Positions 53,905 to 63,237 of a stretch of 64,000 bases of DNA are shown piece after piece. The notes under the pieces were generated by a model, which was not told the DNA's origin, did no database searches, and saw only the letters and a program-made list of their open reading frames with translations. The translations under genes were made by a program, and so were the position numbers. Within the stretch, counting starts at the first letter, position 1. Every line of letters begins with the position of its first letter. Origin of the DNA: Acidimicrobiales bacterium (GTDB taxonomy: Bacteria > Actinomycetota > Acidimicrobiia > Acidimicrobiales > Poriferisodalaceae); contig JAAZYR010000004.1 of the NCBI GenBank assembly GCA_014239555.1, positions 124,001 through 188,000 on the forward strand, written 5' to 3'.

Positions 53905-55137
53905 TTACACCAACGCTTGGTACACGAGAGATTTCATTTCAGGTCGGAGGGGGTGTGTGCTGGAAGGAAGAAGTTGGGTTAAAAAAATAACGGTCATATC
54001 TTCGACGGGGTCTACCCAGAACGCGGTGGACGCCGCGCCGCCCCACGCGTACTCACCTTTCTGACTCAGAACCTTTGCCTTAGCTGGGTCAATCACCACC
54101 GAAAACCCCAACCCGAAACCGACCCCGTCATATGCTGTTTCTGAAAAAAGTGGCCGACCATATTCGGTTAGATCCACGCCTCCAGGTAGATGGTTGGTGG
54201 TCATGAACTCCAAGGTCTTTCGGCCGATAATGCGATGCCCTTCGAACTCGCCACCATTTCTAAGCGCTTGGGTAAATCGGTGATAGTCACCCAAGGTTGA
54301 GACCAATCCCCCGCCTCCGGAAAGCGCTGTTGGCTCGCGCAGGTAGCGTGACTTTTGCGCGTCGTCAAGAAGAGTTGCCTTTAACGATTTAGCGTCAGGG
54401 TAGTAACAAGACGCAAAACGTTCTCGTTCGCTCTCTGACACAGAGAAACCAGTGTCGGTCATGCCCAACGGGTCAAAAATATGGTCGTGAAAGTACTGAT
54501 CCAGAGTAACGCCAGCAACTAACTCAATGATACGTCCTACGACGTCCGTCGAACATGAGTAGTTCCATTCGGTCCCCGGATCGAAAAGAAGAGGTAGCGA
54601 GGCGACTACGTTGCATTGATTCTCAAGGTCACCAGGACTCTTCGTCCATTCAAAGCCGGCTCTTCGATACATCTCATCAACGGTGTTAGCCATGTGGAAG
54701 TGGTACGTGAGGCCACTGGTATGAGTAAGTAAGTCATGGACAGAGATTTCTCTTAGCGGCTCTCGTGTTTGCGGTTTTGCCGCGTCGCCGCCGACAAACA
54801 CTTGAGTATCGGCGAAGGCAGGAATCCATTTCGAAATTGGATCTTTGAGCTGGAGTAACCCTTTCTCATATAACTGCATCAGTGCTATCGAAGTGACAGG
54901 TTTCGTCATAGAGTAAAATCGATAAATCGTGTTGCTCTCCACTGGTAATGAGCGTTCGATATCACGACAACCGTAGACATCGTGATACACCACTTTCCCT
55001 CCACGGCTAACGAGCACATTCGTTCCTGGAAGGCGACCATCGTCGACGTAGCGGTGTAAATGTGCGCCGAGCTGATCTAATCTTTCCGGGTCAAACCCGC
55101 CCTCAGAAGGATCCACCTCCACTTCGATCGTTTCCAT
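53905..55137 (-). CDS. Serine hydrolase, class C beta-lactamase family
   Basis: A 410-residue protein with the SxxK motif YRFYSMTKPVTSIALMQ, the YxN-like WNYSCSTDVVG, and a late GGAASTAFWVDP region (HxG/KTG position replaced by WGGA). It resembles EstB/LACTB-type carboxylesterases. No signal peptide is visible, so a cytoplasmic esterase is more likely than a beta-lactamase. The ATG at 55137 has AGGTG seven bases upstream; an upstream start at 55158 is possible. A second copy of this type is at 33955. Confidence 0.8.
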   Translation of the reverse strand: METIEVEVDPSEGGFDPERLDQLGAHLHRYVDDGRLPGTNVLVSRGGKVVYHDVYGCRDIERSLPVESNTIYRFYSMTKPVTSIALMQLYEKGLLQLKDPISKWIPAFADTQVFVGGDAAKPQTREPLREISVHDLLTHTSGLTYHFHMANTVDEMYRRAGFEWTKSPGDLENQCNVVASLPLLFDPGTEWNYSCSTDVVGRIIELVAGVTLDQYFHDHIFDPLGMTDTGFSVSESERERFASCYYPDAKSLKATLLDDAQKSRYLREPTALSGGGGLVSTLGDYHRFTQALRNGGEFEGHRIIGRKTLEFMTTNHLPGGVDLTEYGRPLFSETAYDGVGFGLGFSVVIDPAKAKVLSQKGEYAWGGAASTAFWVDPVEDMTVIFLTQLLPSSTHPLRPEMKSLVYQALV

Positions 55138-55237
55138 CGTTCGACACCTCATTCGCACGGTTTGGGACTACTTCAAAGGCTACGAGCCTTTACATGTGAG
55201 ACACCGACGTGCGGGCGTGCTGCCCTAGAGTGCCTCG

Positions 55238-55936
55238 ATGGCTAATGCTACGACCGATGACGTCCTAGTCGCCCGTTTCCTCCTTGTGCGCCATGGCGAA
55301 TCCAAAGTCATGGTCGATGGGGTGGTAGGAGGTCTAAAAACCTGTTCTGGGCTTTCTGACCGTGGACGGGATCAAGCCGCGAGGCTGGGTTCGAGGTTCG
55401 CGACAGGAAATGAAAATTCAATCGAGATCGCATATGCATCTCCTCTACCGCGTGCATTGGAAACAACCGAGATCGTCCTCTCCAGTGCCTCATTGAATCT
55501 CGAAATAAACATTCATCCCAATCTGGAGGAATTCAGACTCGGAGAAGCTGATGGTCTTACGTGGGAAGAAGTCAGAGCTCGATACGATTTAGGAAATTTC
55601 GAACAGCGAGACCCATTCACGCCCATTATTCCGGGGGGTGACAGTCGAGCGGGCTTCCGTCACCGGGTTGCTGAAGCTCTTAGCGAAATAGCTGATCGTC
55701 ATCGTGGTTCCACCATCTTTATTGGCTGCCATGGAGGGGTTATTTCCGCAGCGATGGCGACGGCTTTTGGTTTGGGGGTAAATCAGCGGCACACCGAATT
55801 GGCTCCCATCGTTACCTCGATTACCGAGTTAGAAATTTTGTCCAGTCCGACTCGAGGGCGAAGGTGGATGTGTCGCCGATATAACGACTCAGTTCACCTG
55901 CACGGCACCGGCGAAGACCCGCGCGATCATCTCTAA
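55238..55936 (+). CDS. Histidine phosphatase (phosphoglycerate-mutase-like)
   Basis: A 232-residue protein with the RHG motif as FLLVRHGESKVM at the N-terminus, YASPLPRALETTEIV and LEEFRLGEADGLTWEEVRAR in the middle, and the second catalytic histidine in IFIGCHGGVISAAM. It transfers phosphate via a phosphohistidine; the substrate is unknown. The last base is the first of the MFS transporter's ATG (TAATG), so they are coupled. Confidence 0.85.
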   Translation: MANATTDDVLVARFLLVRHGESKVMVDGVVGGLKTCSGLSDRGRDQAARLGSRFATGNENSIEIAYASPLPRALETTEIVLSSASLNLEINIHPNLEEFRLGEADGLTWEEVRARYDLGNFEQRDPFTPIIPGGDSRAGFRHRVAEALSEIADRHRGSTIFIGCHGGVISAAMATAFGLGVNQRHTELAPIVTSITELEILSSPTRGRRWMCRRYNDSVHLHGTGEDPRDHL

Positions 55937-57174
55937 TGGGGGCGAACCCCAATCAGGGTATTTGGGAGTTAATTAATCGGCCGGGAGTTCGGAACCTTCT
56001 AATTTCCAACGCCTGCGGCGTCGCTAGCGCGGTCACGTTGGCAATTTCGATGGGCGTTCATGTCTACGCGTTATCTGGACGCGAGTTTGACATTGCATTA
56101 GTGGGCTTGGCTGAATTTCTTCCCACGTTCTTCCTCGTTTTACCCGCGGGAACGCTCGCTGATCGGGTTGATCGGCGTTCGCTTGCCGCGGCCGGGTACC
56201 TTCTGCAAGCATTCGTGGCAATCGTTGGTACTGGCTACCTGATAGCTGGCGGGACGGGCATCTGGCCTCTGCTGTTACTAACAGCTGTTTATGGCACGGC
56301 ACGCGGATTCGTAAACCCTGCGGCGCGAGCCCTACCCGCAAACGTTGTCTCACGTGACGATTTACCGCGACTAATTCCTGCGCAGTCAACCGTTTGGCAA
56401 CTGGCGATTGTGATCACACCAATTCTGATTGGAGCGCTTTACGCGGCTGGCCCGCAATACACATTCATGGCTATCGCTTTTCTCAACCTCGTGGCTGCCC
56501 GTGCTGTAAAGCGTGTCAAATTCCATTCCCCGCAAGAGCGCTTCGCTCAAAAGCCTGGCTTCAGAACGGCAATCGAAGGATTCCATCTAGTCCGAAAGAC
56601 ACCACTCTTACTTGCCGCTATTGGTTTAGATCTATTCGCTGTTCTGCTCGGAGGCGTGGTTGCGTTAGGTCCAGCAATTTGCGTCGATTTAGTAGATGCG
56701 CCAGCCTCCGCCGCTTTTTGGATTCGTTCAGCCTGTGGAGTCGGAGCGGCTCTTACCGCATTGTTCCTCACGAAAATGCCGTTAAAAAATAAGATCGGAC
56801 GGCGACTCCTGCAGGCAATTGCGATTTTCGGAATTCTCCACATTGGGGTCGCGTTTAGCTCATCTCTGCTTCTGACCCTCTTGTTGTTCGCTGGCGCAGC
56901 CGCCGCAGACATGGTGAGCGTTTTTGTGAGAACTACCATCGTTCCATTAGCAACACCTGACTCCGTTCGGGGGCGAGTCCTGGCCGTGGAAGCAGTGTTC
57001 ATAGGCGCGTCGAACGAGCTCGGTGCCTTCGAGTCCGGTATCACTGCGGAATGGTTCGGCCTTCGACCAGCAATCATCTTCGCTGGCATTTCTACACTTG
57101 TCGTAGTTGCGTTATTCGCTGTCCTCGTGCCCGACCTAAGGAATCTTGATCGATTTGAAGACATCGGTGCTTAA
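55936..57174 (+). CDS. MFS transporter (EntS/enterobactin-exporter-like)
   Basis: A 412-residue membrane protein with about 12 hydrophobic segments. The conserved A-like motif PAGTLADRVDRRSLAAAGYL and the RGFVNPAARALPANVV stretch match EntS/TetV-like members of the major facilitator superfamily, usually exporters of siderophores or drugs. The ATG overlaps the upstream histidine phosphatase stop (TAATG). Substrate unknown. Confidence 0.8.
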   Translation: MGANPNQGIWELINRPGVRNLLISNACGVASAVTLAISMGVHVYALSGREFDIALVGLAEFLPTFFLVLPAGTLADRVDRRSLAAAGYLLQAFVAIVGTGYLIAGGTGIWPLLLLTAVYGTARGFVNPAARALPANVVSRDDLPRLIPAQSTVWQLAIVITPILIGALYAAGPQYTFMAIAFLNLVAARAVKRVKFHSPQERFAQKPGFRTAIEGFHLVRKTPLLLAAIGLDLFAVLLGGVVALGPAICVDLVDAPASAAFWIRSACGVGAALTALFLTKMPLKNKIGRRLLQAIAIFGILHIGVAFSSSLLLTLLLFAGAAAADMVSVFVRTTIVPLATPDSVRGRVLAVEAVFIGASNELGAFESGITAEWFGLRPAIIFAGISTLVVVALFAVLVPDLRNLDRFEDIGA

Positions 57175-57222
57175 GAGGGGCGTTGGGTACTACGTTCGCA
57201 CTAGCAGAAAGCGGGAGGACTC

Positions 57223-58269
57223 ATGCTCGTAGAACGGATCGAAGGAAAATGGATTGAAGCATTTGCGCGTGTCTTCGACTTGTGCGCCGTCGATAAAAGT
57301 CAAAGCGCTGCAATACTTTCTGAGACACAGAGCCGAAACGTCAACGTTAACTTGGCGGAGTTGGGTCTCGACCGCCTAGGAATTCGCCCCATTCACATTG
57401 TCTTGCCGACACTTCGACAGTCTGCTCCCGTACCCATTCGTTCCACTGGAGCATCCGACGCAATCGCCGGTTCGAAAGCCGTCATCGGGGCCCTTTCTTC
57501 CGTCGATTTTGTCGTCGACTGCACGGTCGAGGGGCTCCTTCACGCACCTGAGCTTCCTGAGATTCTGGCAGGGGGCAGTCGCATTCTCATGGTCTCTAAT
57601 GAACATCCTGAGGCATTGGAGCGCCTGATGCCTACCCCCGACCTTGAACCGAAGGTCAAAACAGGAATTAAGAAGTTGATTCAAGCCAAAGAGATGCGAG
57701 TTACCTCAACCGCTGGCACCGACATCACGGTGGACGTCAGCGAAGCCCCTTGTGGCGGTGGATGGGGGTACACAACTCGGCCAAGCACCATTTCGCATTG
57801 GCCAGGTGGTCTGTGCTTGGCTTTCCCGACGGCGAACACGGTCAATGGGACCATTGTTATGGACCGAGGAGACATCAACCTCACGTTTAAACGCTACGTA
57901 GAGTCTCCAATAACACTCACCATTGAGAACGACTACATAGTTGAAGTCGGAGGCGATGGAACAGATGCATCCCTATTCCGCAGTTACACGGACGCATGGA
58001 ACGACGCAGACGCTTATGCAGCCAGCCATATTGGATGGGGCATGAACCCAGGTGCACGCTGGGACACACTGCCCTTATACGACAGAAGTCAAACCAATGG
58101 CACCGAACAACGAGCGTTCGCAGGCAACTTCCTATATTCAACCGGCGCGAATGAGCACGCAGGCCGACACACGTTGGGCCATTTCGATCTCCCTATGCGA
58201 AATCACACCGTATTGTTAGATGACGAATCTGTCGTCGTTGACGGTGTCTTGCAAGGGGATCTGGCTTAG
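57223..58269 (+). CDS. NicX-like (2,5-dihydroxypyridine 5,6-dioxygenase / M29 family) protein
   Basis: A 348-residue protein. Its C-terminal region resembles the NicX/M29 fold: HIGWGMNPGARWDTLPLYDR, then FLYSTGANEHAGRHTLGHFD and LPMRNHTVLLDDESVVVDG, giving the clustered histidines and acids that bind iron in 2,5-dihydroxypyridine 5,6-dioxygenase. It opens a dihydroxypyridine ring. The ATG has GGGAGGAC upstream. First gene of a tightly packed run to 62200; together they could be a heteroaromatic or dicarboxylate degradation module, though this is inference. Confidence 0.6.
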   Translation: MLVERIEGKWIEAFARVFDLCAVDKSQSAAILSETQSRNVNVNLAELGLDRLGIRPIHIVLPTLRQSAPVPIRSTGASDAIAGSKAVIGALSSVDFVVDCTVEGLLHAPELPEILAGGSRILMVSNEHPEALERLMPTPDLEPKVKTGIKKLIQAKEMRVTSTAGTDITVDVSEAPCGGGWGYTTRPSTISHWPGGLCLAFPTANTVNGTIVMDRGDINLTFKRYVESPITLTIENDYIVEVGGDGTDASLFRSYTDAWNDADAYAASHIGWGMNPGARWDTLPLYDRSQTNGTEQRAFAGNFLYSTGANEHAGRHTLGHFDLPMRNHTVLLDDESVVVDGVLQGDLA

Positions 58270-58279
58270 TAGTTCACAA

Positions 58280-59779
58280 ATGTGGAGCGAAGGACAAGAC
58301 CTTGCATCGTGGGTGGATCGGTGGGCCGATCATCAACCCGATGCGCCAGCAATCGAGTTCGAAGGGTCCGCTACGAGCTTCAAGGCACTATCGCTGCGAG
58401 TTAGCTCAGTTGCTGATTGGCTCAATGCGCAAGACATAAACGTGGGCGACCGTGTCGCGTGGTTAGGACCGAACCGTCCTTTGGCAATCGAACTGCTTCT
58501 TGCTTGTTCTCGTCTCGGAGCAATTTTCCTACCGTTGAACTCGCGTCTACTGGTCTCTGAACATCAGTGGATCATCGACAACGCAGAGCCAAAGATCGTT
58601 GTTGCTGACCCAATGTTTAGCGACCACGCTCTCAAATCAGCGGGGGAACTACCCATTCACGTAGTCGATGATGAAACTCCCCTAATTGATGATGTAGCGG
58701 CTCCCCGGCCGGGAAAAGCAGAACACCCATTGCTCCTGGCCTATACCTCAGGAACCACAGGTAAACCTAAAGGTGCGCTCTTAACGCAGAGCGCGTTAAT
58801 GGCCAACGCGTTGAATAGTGCGCACGCTCATGATCTGACACCCAAAGATCGATTTCTTACATTTCTCCCCTTGTTCCATGTAGGAGGACTCAATATTCAG
58901 ACTCTTCCCGCTCTGATGGGTGGAGCAGCAGTTCTTCTTCACCGTGCGTTTGATCCCGGCGAATGGCTACGAGATGTCGAAAGATGGCAACCAACTTGGT
59001 CGCTGTTCGTTCCTTCAACGTTGAACGCCGTGAGTGAACATCCAAGATTCGAAGATACAGATCTCTCTTCACTTCGCGGCTTGATGGCCGGATCGTCAAC
59101 TATTCCTGAAGCAACAACGCGACCATTTTTTGAACGTGGAATCCCAGTGGGTCAGGTCTACGGTGCGACTGAAACCGCTCCGACCGCAATCGTTCTAAAG
59201 GCAGATCAGGCGCTCAACCACCCCGGATCGTGTGGCAAACCATCAACGCTTTGCGAAATTCGCATTGTCGACGATAACGGCGTCAACGTCAGCGACGGTA
59301 TTTCCGGGGAATTGTGGGTTCGCGGTCCGAACATCTTGCGGGAATACTGGGGAAATTACGAAGCGACGGCTGAGTCAATTACCGACGGCTGGTTCCACAC
59401 AGGAGATATTGGGCACGCGGACCCTGACGGATGGATTTACATCGATGATCGCAAGAAAGACGTAGTGATTTCAGGCGGGGAAAATATTTACCCGGCCGAA
59501 CTCGAAAACGTGCTGGCCGAAAGCGACATATTCCTCGAGGCGACCGTTGTTGGGCGGCCGGATCGGCGTTGGGGAGAGGTCCCAATTGTGGTCGGGGTGG
59601 CTGCTGCGGACGTGCCTCCCAACGACCGAGCAGTGTTGGAACTCTTTGCGGGGCGATTAGCTAAGTTCAAACACCCGAAACAAGTGATTTGGGTTGACGA
59701 GCTCCCTCGAAACGTGATGGGAAAAGTACTCAAACACGAAGTTCGCGACCTGATTGCGGACAAAGACAATGAGGAATAA
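58280..59779 (+). CDS. Acyl-CoA synthetase (AMP-forming)
   Basis: A 499-residue adenylate-forming ligase. Motifs are YTSGTTGKPKGALLTQSAL, GQVYGATETAPT, WFHTGDIGHADPDGWIYIDD, and the C-terminal PRNVMGKVLKHEVRDLIAD with the catalytic lysine. The relative shortness and MGKVLKHE ending suggest a medium-chain or carboxylic acid-CoA ligase. I take the ATG at 58280, 10 bases past the NicX-like stop; longer frames overlap that gene. The next gene's ATG is four bases past the stop. Confidence 0.85.
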   Translation: MWSEGQDLASWVDRWADHQPDAPAIEFEGSATSFKALSLRVSSVADWLNAQDINVGDRVAWLGPNRPLAIELLLACSRLGAIFLPLNSRLLVSEHQWIIDNAEPKIVVADPMFSDHALKSAGELPIHVVDDETPLIDDVAAPRPGKAEHPLLLAYTSGTTGKPKGALLTQSALMANALNSAHAHDLTPKDRFLTFLPLFHVGGLNIQTLPALMGGAAVLLHRAFDPGEWLRDVERWQPTWSLFVPSTLNAVSEHPRFEDTDLSSLRGLMAGSSTIPEATTRPFFERGIPVGQVYGATETAPTAIVLKADQALNHPGSCGKPSTLCEIRIVDDNGVNVSDGISGELWVRGPNILREYWGNYEATAESITDGWFHTGDIGHADPDGWIYIDDRKKDVVISGGENIYPAELENVLAESDIFLEATVVGRPDRRWGEVPIVVGVAAADVPPNDRAVLELFAGRLAKFKHPKQVIWVDELPRNVMGKVLKHEVRDLIADKDNEE

Positions 59780-59782
59780 GAA

Positions 59783-60169
59783 ATGCCCCTAGGACACATT
59801 GGCATCAACGTTTCAGATTTGGAAGTGTCGTATTCCTACTACGGCGCTCTCCTGCCTTACGTGGGTTACGAGCAATTCCTAGTCGACGACGATCAGTTCG
59901 CATTTAGACCCGCCGATAACAAAACTGGTACGTATATTTTCTTTTACCCCGTCGAAGACGCTTACCGTCGCACATATGCAGGGTTACAGCATCTTGCGTT
60001 CATGGTGCCAACAAAAGCCAAGGTAGAAGAAGCCACTTTGGCCGCGCAGCGACTTGGATCGGAAATCGTTCACACGCCCCAAGAATGGCCAGATTATCCG
60101 CCACCCTATTACGCCTCTTTTTGGAGAGATCCAGACGGAATAATGCTCGAAGCCGTTTGCCACAAATAA
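59783..60169 (+). CDS. VOC-family (glyoxalase-like) protein
   Basis: A 128-residue vicinal oxygen chelate protein: HIGINVSDLEVSYSYYGALL at the start, GLQHLAFMVPTKAKVEE in the middle and ASFWRDPDGIMLEAVCHK at the end, giving the H/E metal ligands. It may isomerise or cleave a small metabolite. GAGGAATAAG precedes the ATG and overlaps the previous stop region; the next gene follows 16 bases on. Confidence 0.8.
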   Translation: MPLGHIGINVSDLEVSYSYYGALLPYVGYEQFLVDDDQFAFRPADNKTGTYIFFYPVEDAYRRTYAGLQHLAFMVPTKAKVEEATLAAQRLGSEIVHTPQEWPDYPPPYYASFWRDPDGIMLEAVCHK

Positions 60170-60185
60170 CACGAAGGGAGTCGCT

Positions 60186-61070
60186 ATGAGCGCACAGAAA
60201 GAGGTCGCCTTCATTGGTTTAGGCGTGATGGGCTATCCAATGGCGCGGCATCTGATTAATGCTGGTCACGGAGTGACCGTCTACAACCGGACTCCATCTA
60301 AGTCCGAACAATGGGTCGTAGAAAACGGCGGGACAAGGCAGTTAACTCCCCGACAGGCAGCACTCGAGGCTGAGATCGTTTTTATTTGTGTCGGGAATGA
60401 CGACGACGTCCGCTCCGTAGTGCTCGGCGCTGAGGGCGTTCTCGCCGCTATGGCTTCAGGCGCGCTGATCATTGACCACACAACGGCGTCCGCGAAGCTT
60501 GCTCGGGAACTGGAAGCTACGTGCATGAAGAAAGGCGTCGGTTTTTTAGACGCACCGATCTCGGGCGGTCAAGCGGGCGCCGAAAGCGGCACGTTGACAG
60601 TCATGTGTGGCGGCGAAAAAAAGTGGTTTGAACTGTCCAAACCCGTGATCGAGTCCTACAGCCAAACTTGCAACCTCATAGGCCCATCTGGGTCAGGGCA
60701 ATTAACCAAAATGATGAATCAAATCTGCATTGCCGGAGTGTTACAAGGTCTCTCCGAAGCACTTGAGTTCGGAAGGCGTAGTGACCTGGACTTAGAACTC
60801 GTTCTCCAAACAATTAGTAGCGGCGCAGCAGGTTCATGGCAGATGGAAAACCGGGGAAAAACCATGACCCGCGACGAATTCGAATTCGGTTTCGCCGTCG
60901 ACTGGATGCGCAAAGACTTAGACATCGTCATACAAGAGGCCCAACGTACTGATGCGCCTGTAGAAATCACCAAACTTGTCGACGCGTTTTACGCCGAACT
61001 CCAGACGAATGGAGGCGGACGTCTCGACACCAGCAGCCTCATCAGCAGATTACGACCTGTTCCTGAATGA
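60186..61070 (+). CDS. NAD(P)-dependent beta-hydroxyacid dehydrogenase (3-hydroxyisobutyrate / tartronate-semialdehyde reductase family)
   Basis: A 294-residue enzyme with FIGLGVMGYPMARHLINAGH (Rossmann), VTVYNRTPSKSEQW, the substrate-binding DAPISGGQAGAESGTLTVM and the catalytic lysine in GQLTKMMNQI. It oxidises a beta-hydroxy acid or reduces the semialdehyde. AAGGGAG precedes the ATG. Its stop overlaps the aminotransferase start as ATGA. Confidence 0.85.
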   Translation: MSAQKEVAFIGLGVMGYPMARHLINAGHGVTVYNRTPSKSEQWVVENGGTRQLTPRQAALEAEIVFICVGNDDDVRSVVLGAEGVLAAMASGALIIDHTTASAKLARELEATCMKKGVGFLDAPISGGQAGAESGTLTVMCGGEKKWFELSKPVIESYSQTCNLIGPSGSGQLTKMMNQICIAGVLQGLSEALEFGRRSDLDLELVLQTISSGAAGSWQMENRGKTMTRDEFEFGFAVDWMRKDLDIVIQEAQRTDAPVEITKLVDAFYAELQTNGGGRLDTSSLISRLRPVPE

Positions 61071-62200
61071 ACGGAAGTGCACACGCCTTCCTATCTAGAT
61101 ACGGTGCCCACGTGATTCACAGCGACCGCGTACTTATGGGCCCTGGCCCGTGTAATCCCTACCCAGAGGTAATAGAGGCGTTCACCCGGCCGGTTCTAGG
61201 CCATCTCGACCCGGATTTCCTCTCTCTTTTAGATGAAACAAACGAACGCTTACGAACCGTTTGGCAAACAAACAACCTCCTTACTTTCCCCATAAGCGCT
61301 ACGGGTTCAGCGGGAATGGAAGCCGCTTTCGTCAATTTCGTCAAAACGGGCGATGTCGTGGTCGTCGGGGTGAACGGAGTCTTTGGAAATCGCATGTGCG
61401 ATGTTGCAACAAGGGCTGGAGCAACGGTGATAGCTGTTGAAGAGGAGTGGGGTCGAGCGATAGATCCCCAACGGCTTCTCGACGCTCACCCAAACCCACA
61501 GATGATTGCTGTCGTACATGCCGAGACATCCACCGGTGTGCGCAACGAAATTGCCCCTCTCGGTGCCAACAAAGGCGATGCTTTATTACTCGTCGATTGT
61601 GTTACTTCACTAGGTGGCATACCTGTATTGGTTGACGAATGGAATATCGATATCGCCTATAGCGGTACCCAAAAATGCCTAGGAGTTCCTCCAGGCTTAT
61701 CTCCGATGACTGTTAGCGAACGAGCCATGGAGCGGGTATTAGCAAAGCCGCAAAGTTGGTACCTCGATCTCAACATGATTAAGGAATACGTGACGGGAGA
61801 AGGAGCTCGCGCGTATCACCACACAGCTCCCATTTCTATGCTTTATGGGCTTCATGCCGGTTTGGGCGTGGTCCTATCAGAAGGCCTCGAAGAGGCTTGG
61901 AAACGTCACCAAGCCTGTGGAGATGAGCTGCACAAACGTTTGCCAGAACTTGGATTCGAGTTATGGGCCCAGGAAGGCCACCGGCTCCCGGAGCTAACTA
62001 CCGTAACTTTGCCCCAGGGGTTGGACGACAAAGAGGGCAGGCAAACGCTTCTTGAGCGCTACGGCATTGAAGTGGGCGGCGGGCTTGGGCCGGTTGTCGG
62101 CAAAGTCTGGAGGATCGGATGCATGGGTCACACAGCGCGCTTACGTAACGTGAAAATGTTACTCGGGGCTCTCGAGGAACTAGTTGCTCCCAACCGATAG
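61067..62200 (+). CDS. Alanine-glyoxylate / serine-pyruvate aminotransferase
   Basis: A 377-residue class V aminotransferase: GPGPCNPYPEVIEAFTRPVL, GTGSAGMEAAF-like block (SATGSAGMEAAFVNFVKTGD), DCVTSLGGIPVLVDEWNIDI and the PLP lysine in YSGTQKCLGVPPGLSPMTV. It transfers amino groups between alanine or serine and glyoxylate/pyruvate. With the adjacent reductase it could process glyoxylate or tartronate semialdehyde from a degradation pathway. ATG overlaps the reductase stop. Confidence 0.85.
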   Translation: MNGSAHAFLSRYGAHVIHSDRVLMGPGPCNPYPEVIEAFTRPVLGHLDPDFLSLLDETNERLRTVWQTNNLLTFPISATGSAGMEAAFVNFVKTGDVVVVGVNGVFGNRMCDVATRAGATVIAVEEEWGRAIDPQRLLDAHPNPQMIAVVHAETSTGVRNEIAPLGANKGDALLLVDCVTSLGGIPVLVDEWNIDIAYSGTQKCLGVPPGLSPMTVSERAMERVLAKPQSWYLDLNMIKEYVTGEGARAYHHTAPISMLYGLHAGLGVVLSEGLEEAWKRHQACGDELHKRLPELGFELWAQEGHRLPELTTVTLPQGLDDKEGRQTLLERYGIEVGGGLGPVVGKVWRIGCMGHTARLRNVKMLLGALEELVAPNR

Positions 62201-62276
62201 CGATACGTGGTGCGTAAACGATGACTCAAGGCTGATCGCAGGTCTCGTGTGCTCTACCGGCCACGTCATTGGTAAT

Positions 62277-63173
62277 TCATTCTGAGTCAGGTTCCCATGG
62301 GGCCGGGCCATCCATAGAAGGTTCGGTTCGGCCTTCCAACCACCCATTGAACTGGGCTTCTCGTTTTTCGATAAACGCGGTGGCGCCCTCACGCGCGTCC
62401 GGAAGATGGTCAGTAACGGCAGTCTTAGCGGCTATCTCGTCGAGAGACTGACCCCAAGTCAGTTCAGCTGCTAGATGTATGGAACGCTTTAGCATCCTCA
62501 TTGCCACTTGAGGCCCTCCAGCAAGCTCACGAGCAAGCTCGAGAGCAGCGTCCATCAACCCATCATCGGGAACGACTTCGTGCACGAGACCGAGTTCATG
62601 TGCGGTCTCAGCGTCAACAATGCGTTTCCGCATCATGAAATCCATTGCCTTTGCCACTCCAAGGTGTTGCACCAACAACCATTGCCCACCTTCATCAGGT
62701 AGCAAGCCAAACCGGAGCGTCGCGCTCCCCATCTTTGCTGATTGCGAAGCAATTCGAAAGTCACACGCGAGAGCAAGAGAGAAGCCTGTTTGGATGGCGA
62801 ATCCGTTGATCGCAGCGATGGAAAGTTTATCCAAGTTCCGAACGGCGGTATTCAGAGCCTGAGATATTGCCCGCAAGCCGTTGTAGGTGCCGGAAGGGTT
62901 GTGATGCCCATGGTGTATCTGCGGAACCTGAGTACTCTCTCCGCCATATCCTTTTAGGTCATCTCCGGCCCAAAACGCGGAACCTTCCCCGGTAAAGATC
63001 ACTACCCGAATCGCGTCATCCATCTGAGTTTGGGTGAGAACCTCAACCAAATCACGTTTCATCGGGGCTGTTGAAGCGTTAAGACTCTCGGGACGGTTGA
63101 AGGTGACAATCAAAACTCCCGGTTCTTCGATCAAGGTTTGAAATCCGCAGTACTCGCCTTCTTTGACTGACAT
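62277..63173 (-). CDS. Enoyl-CoA hydratase/isomerase (crotonase) family protein
   Basis: A 298-residue crotonase with FTGEGSAFWAGDDLKGYGGE and AAINGFAIQTGFSLALACDF as oxyanion blocks, and FIEKREAQFNGWLEG at the end. The length and sequence resemble EchA-type paralogues. The start at 63173 (ATG with GGAGGAG upstream) is preferred to 63185. It is divergent from a small F420-type protein at 63238; the shared region holds three TTACCT-type sites. Confidence 0.8.
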   Translation of the reverse strand: MSVKEGEYCGFQTLIEEPGVLIVTFNRPESLNASTAPMKRDLVEVLTQTQMDDAIRVVIFTGEGSAFWAGDDLKGYGGESTQVPQIHHGHHNPSGTYNGLRAISQALNTAVRNLDKLSIAAINGFAIQTGFSLALACDFRIASQSAKMGSATLRFGLLPDEGGQWLLVQHLGVAKAMDFMMRKRIVDAETAHELGLVHEVVPDDGLMDAALELARELAGGPQVAMRMLKRSIHLAAELTWGQSLDEIAAKTAVTDHLPDAREGATAFIEKREAQFNGWLEGRTEPSMDGPAPWEPDSE

Positions 63174-63191
63174 CTTCTCCTCCATCTTGCG

Positions 63192-63222
63192 TTACCTGGT
63201 GCTGAGGTAAAGAAGTTACCTC
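63192..63222. promoter_or_regulatory. Repeated TTACCT sites with inverted repeat between divergent genes
   Basis: GTTACCTGG at about 63191-63199, then GAGGTAA-AGAAG-TTACCTC (63204-63222), a perfect 7-bp inverted repeat with a 5-base spacer. Three TTACCT half-sites lie within 31 bases between the divergent crotonase and F420-like genes, upstream of both. This is the sort of layout bound by TetR/MarR-type repressors; no regulator gene is adjacent. Confidence 0.4.
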
Positions 63223-63237
63223 GCCACTCCCGACAGA

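Noticed and set aside
56547..57164. 205-codon reverse-strand frame over the MFS gene
   Set aside because: Its composition is the serine/arginine-rich pattern of a frame antisense to a membrane protein; no domain is present.
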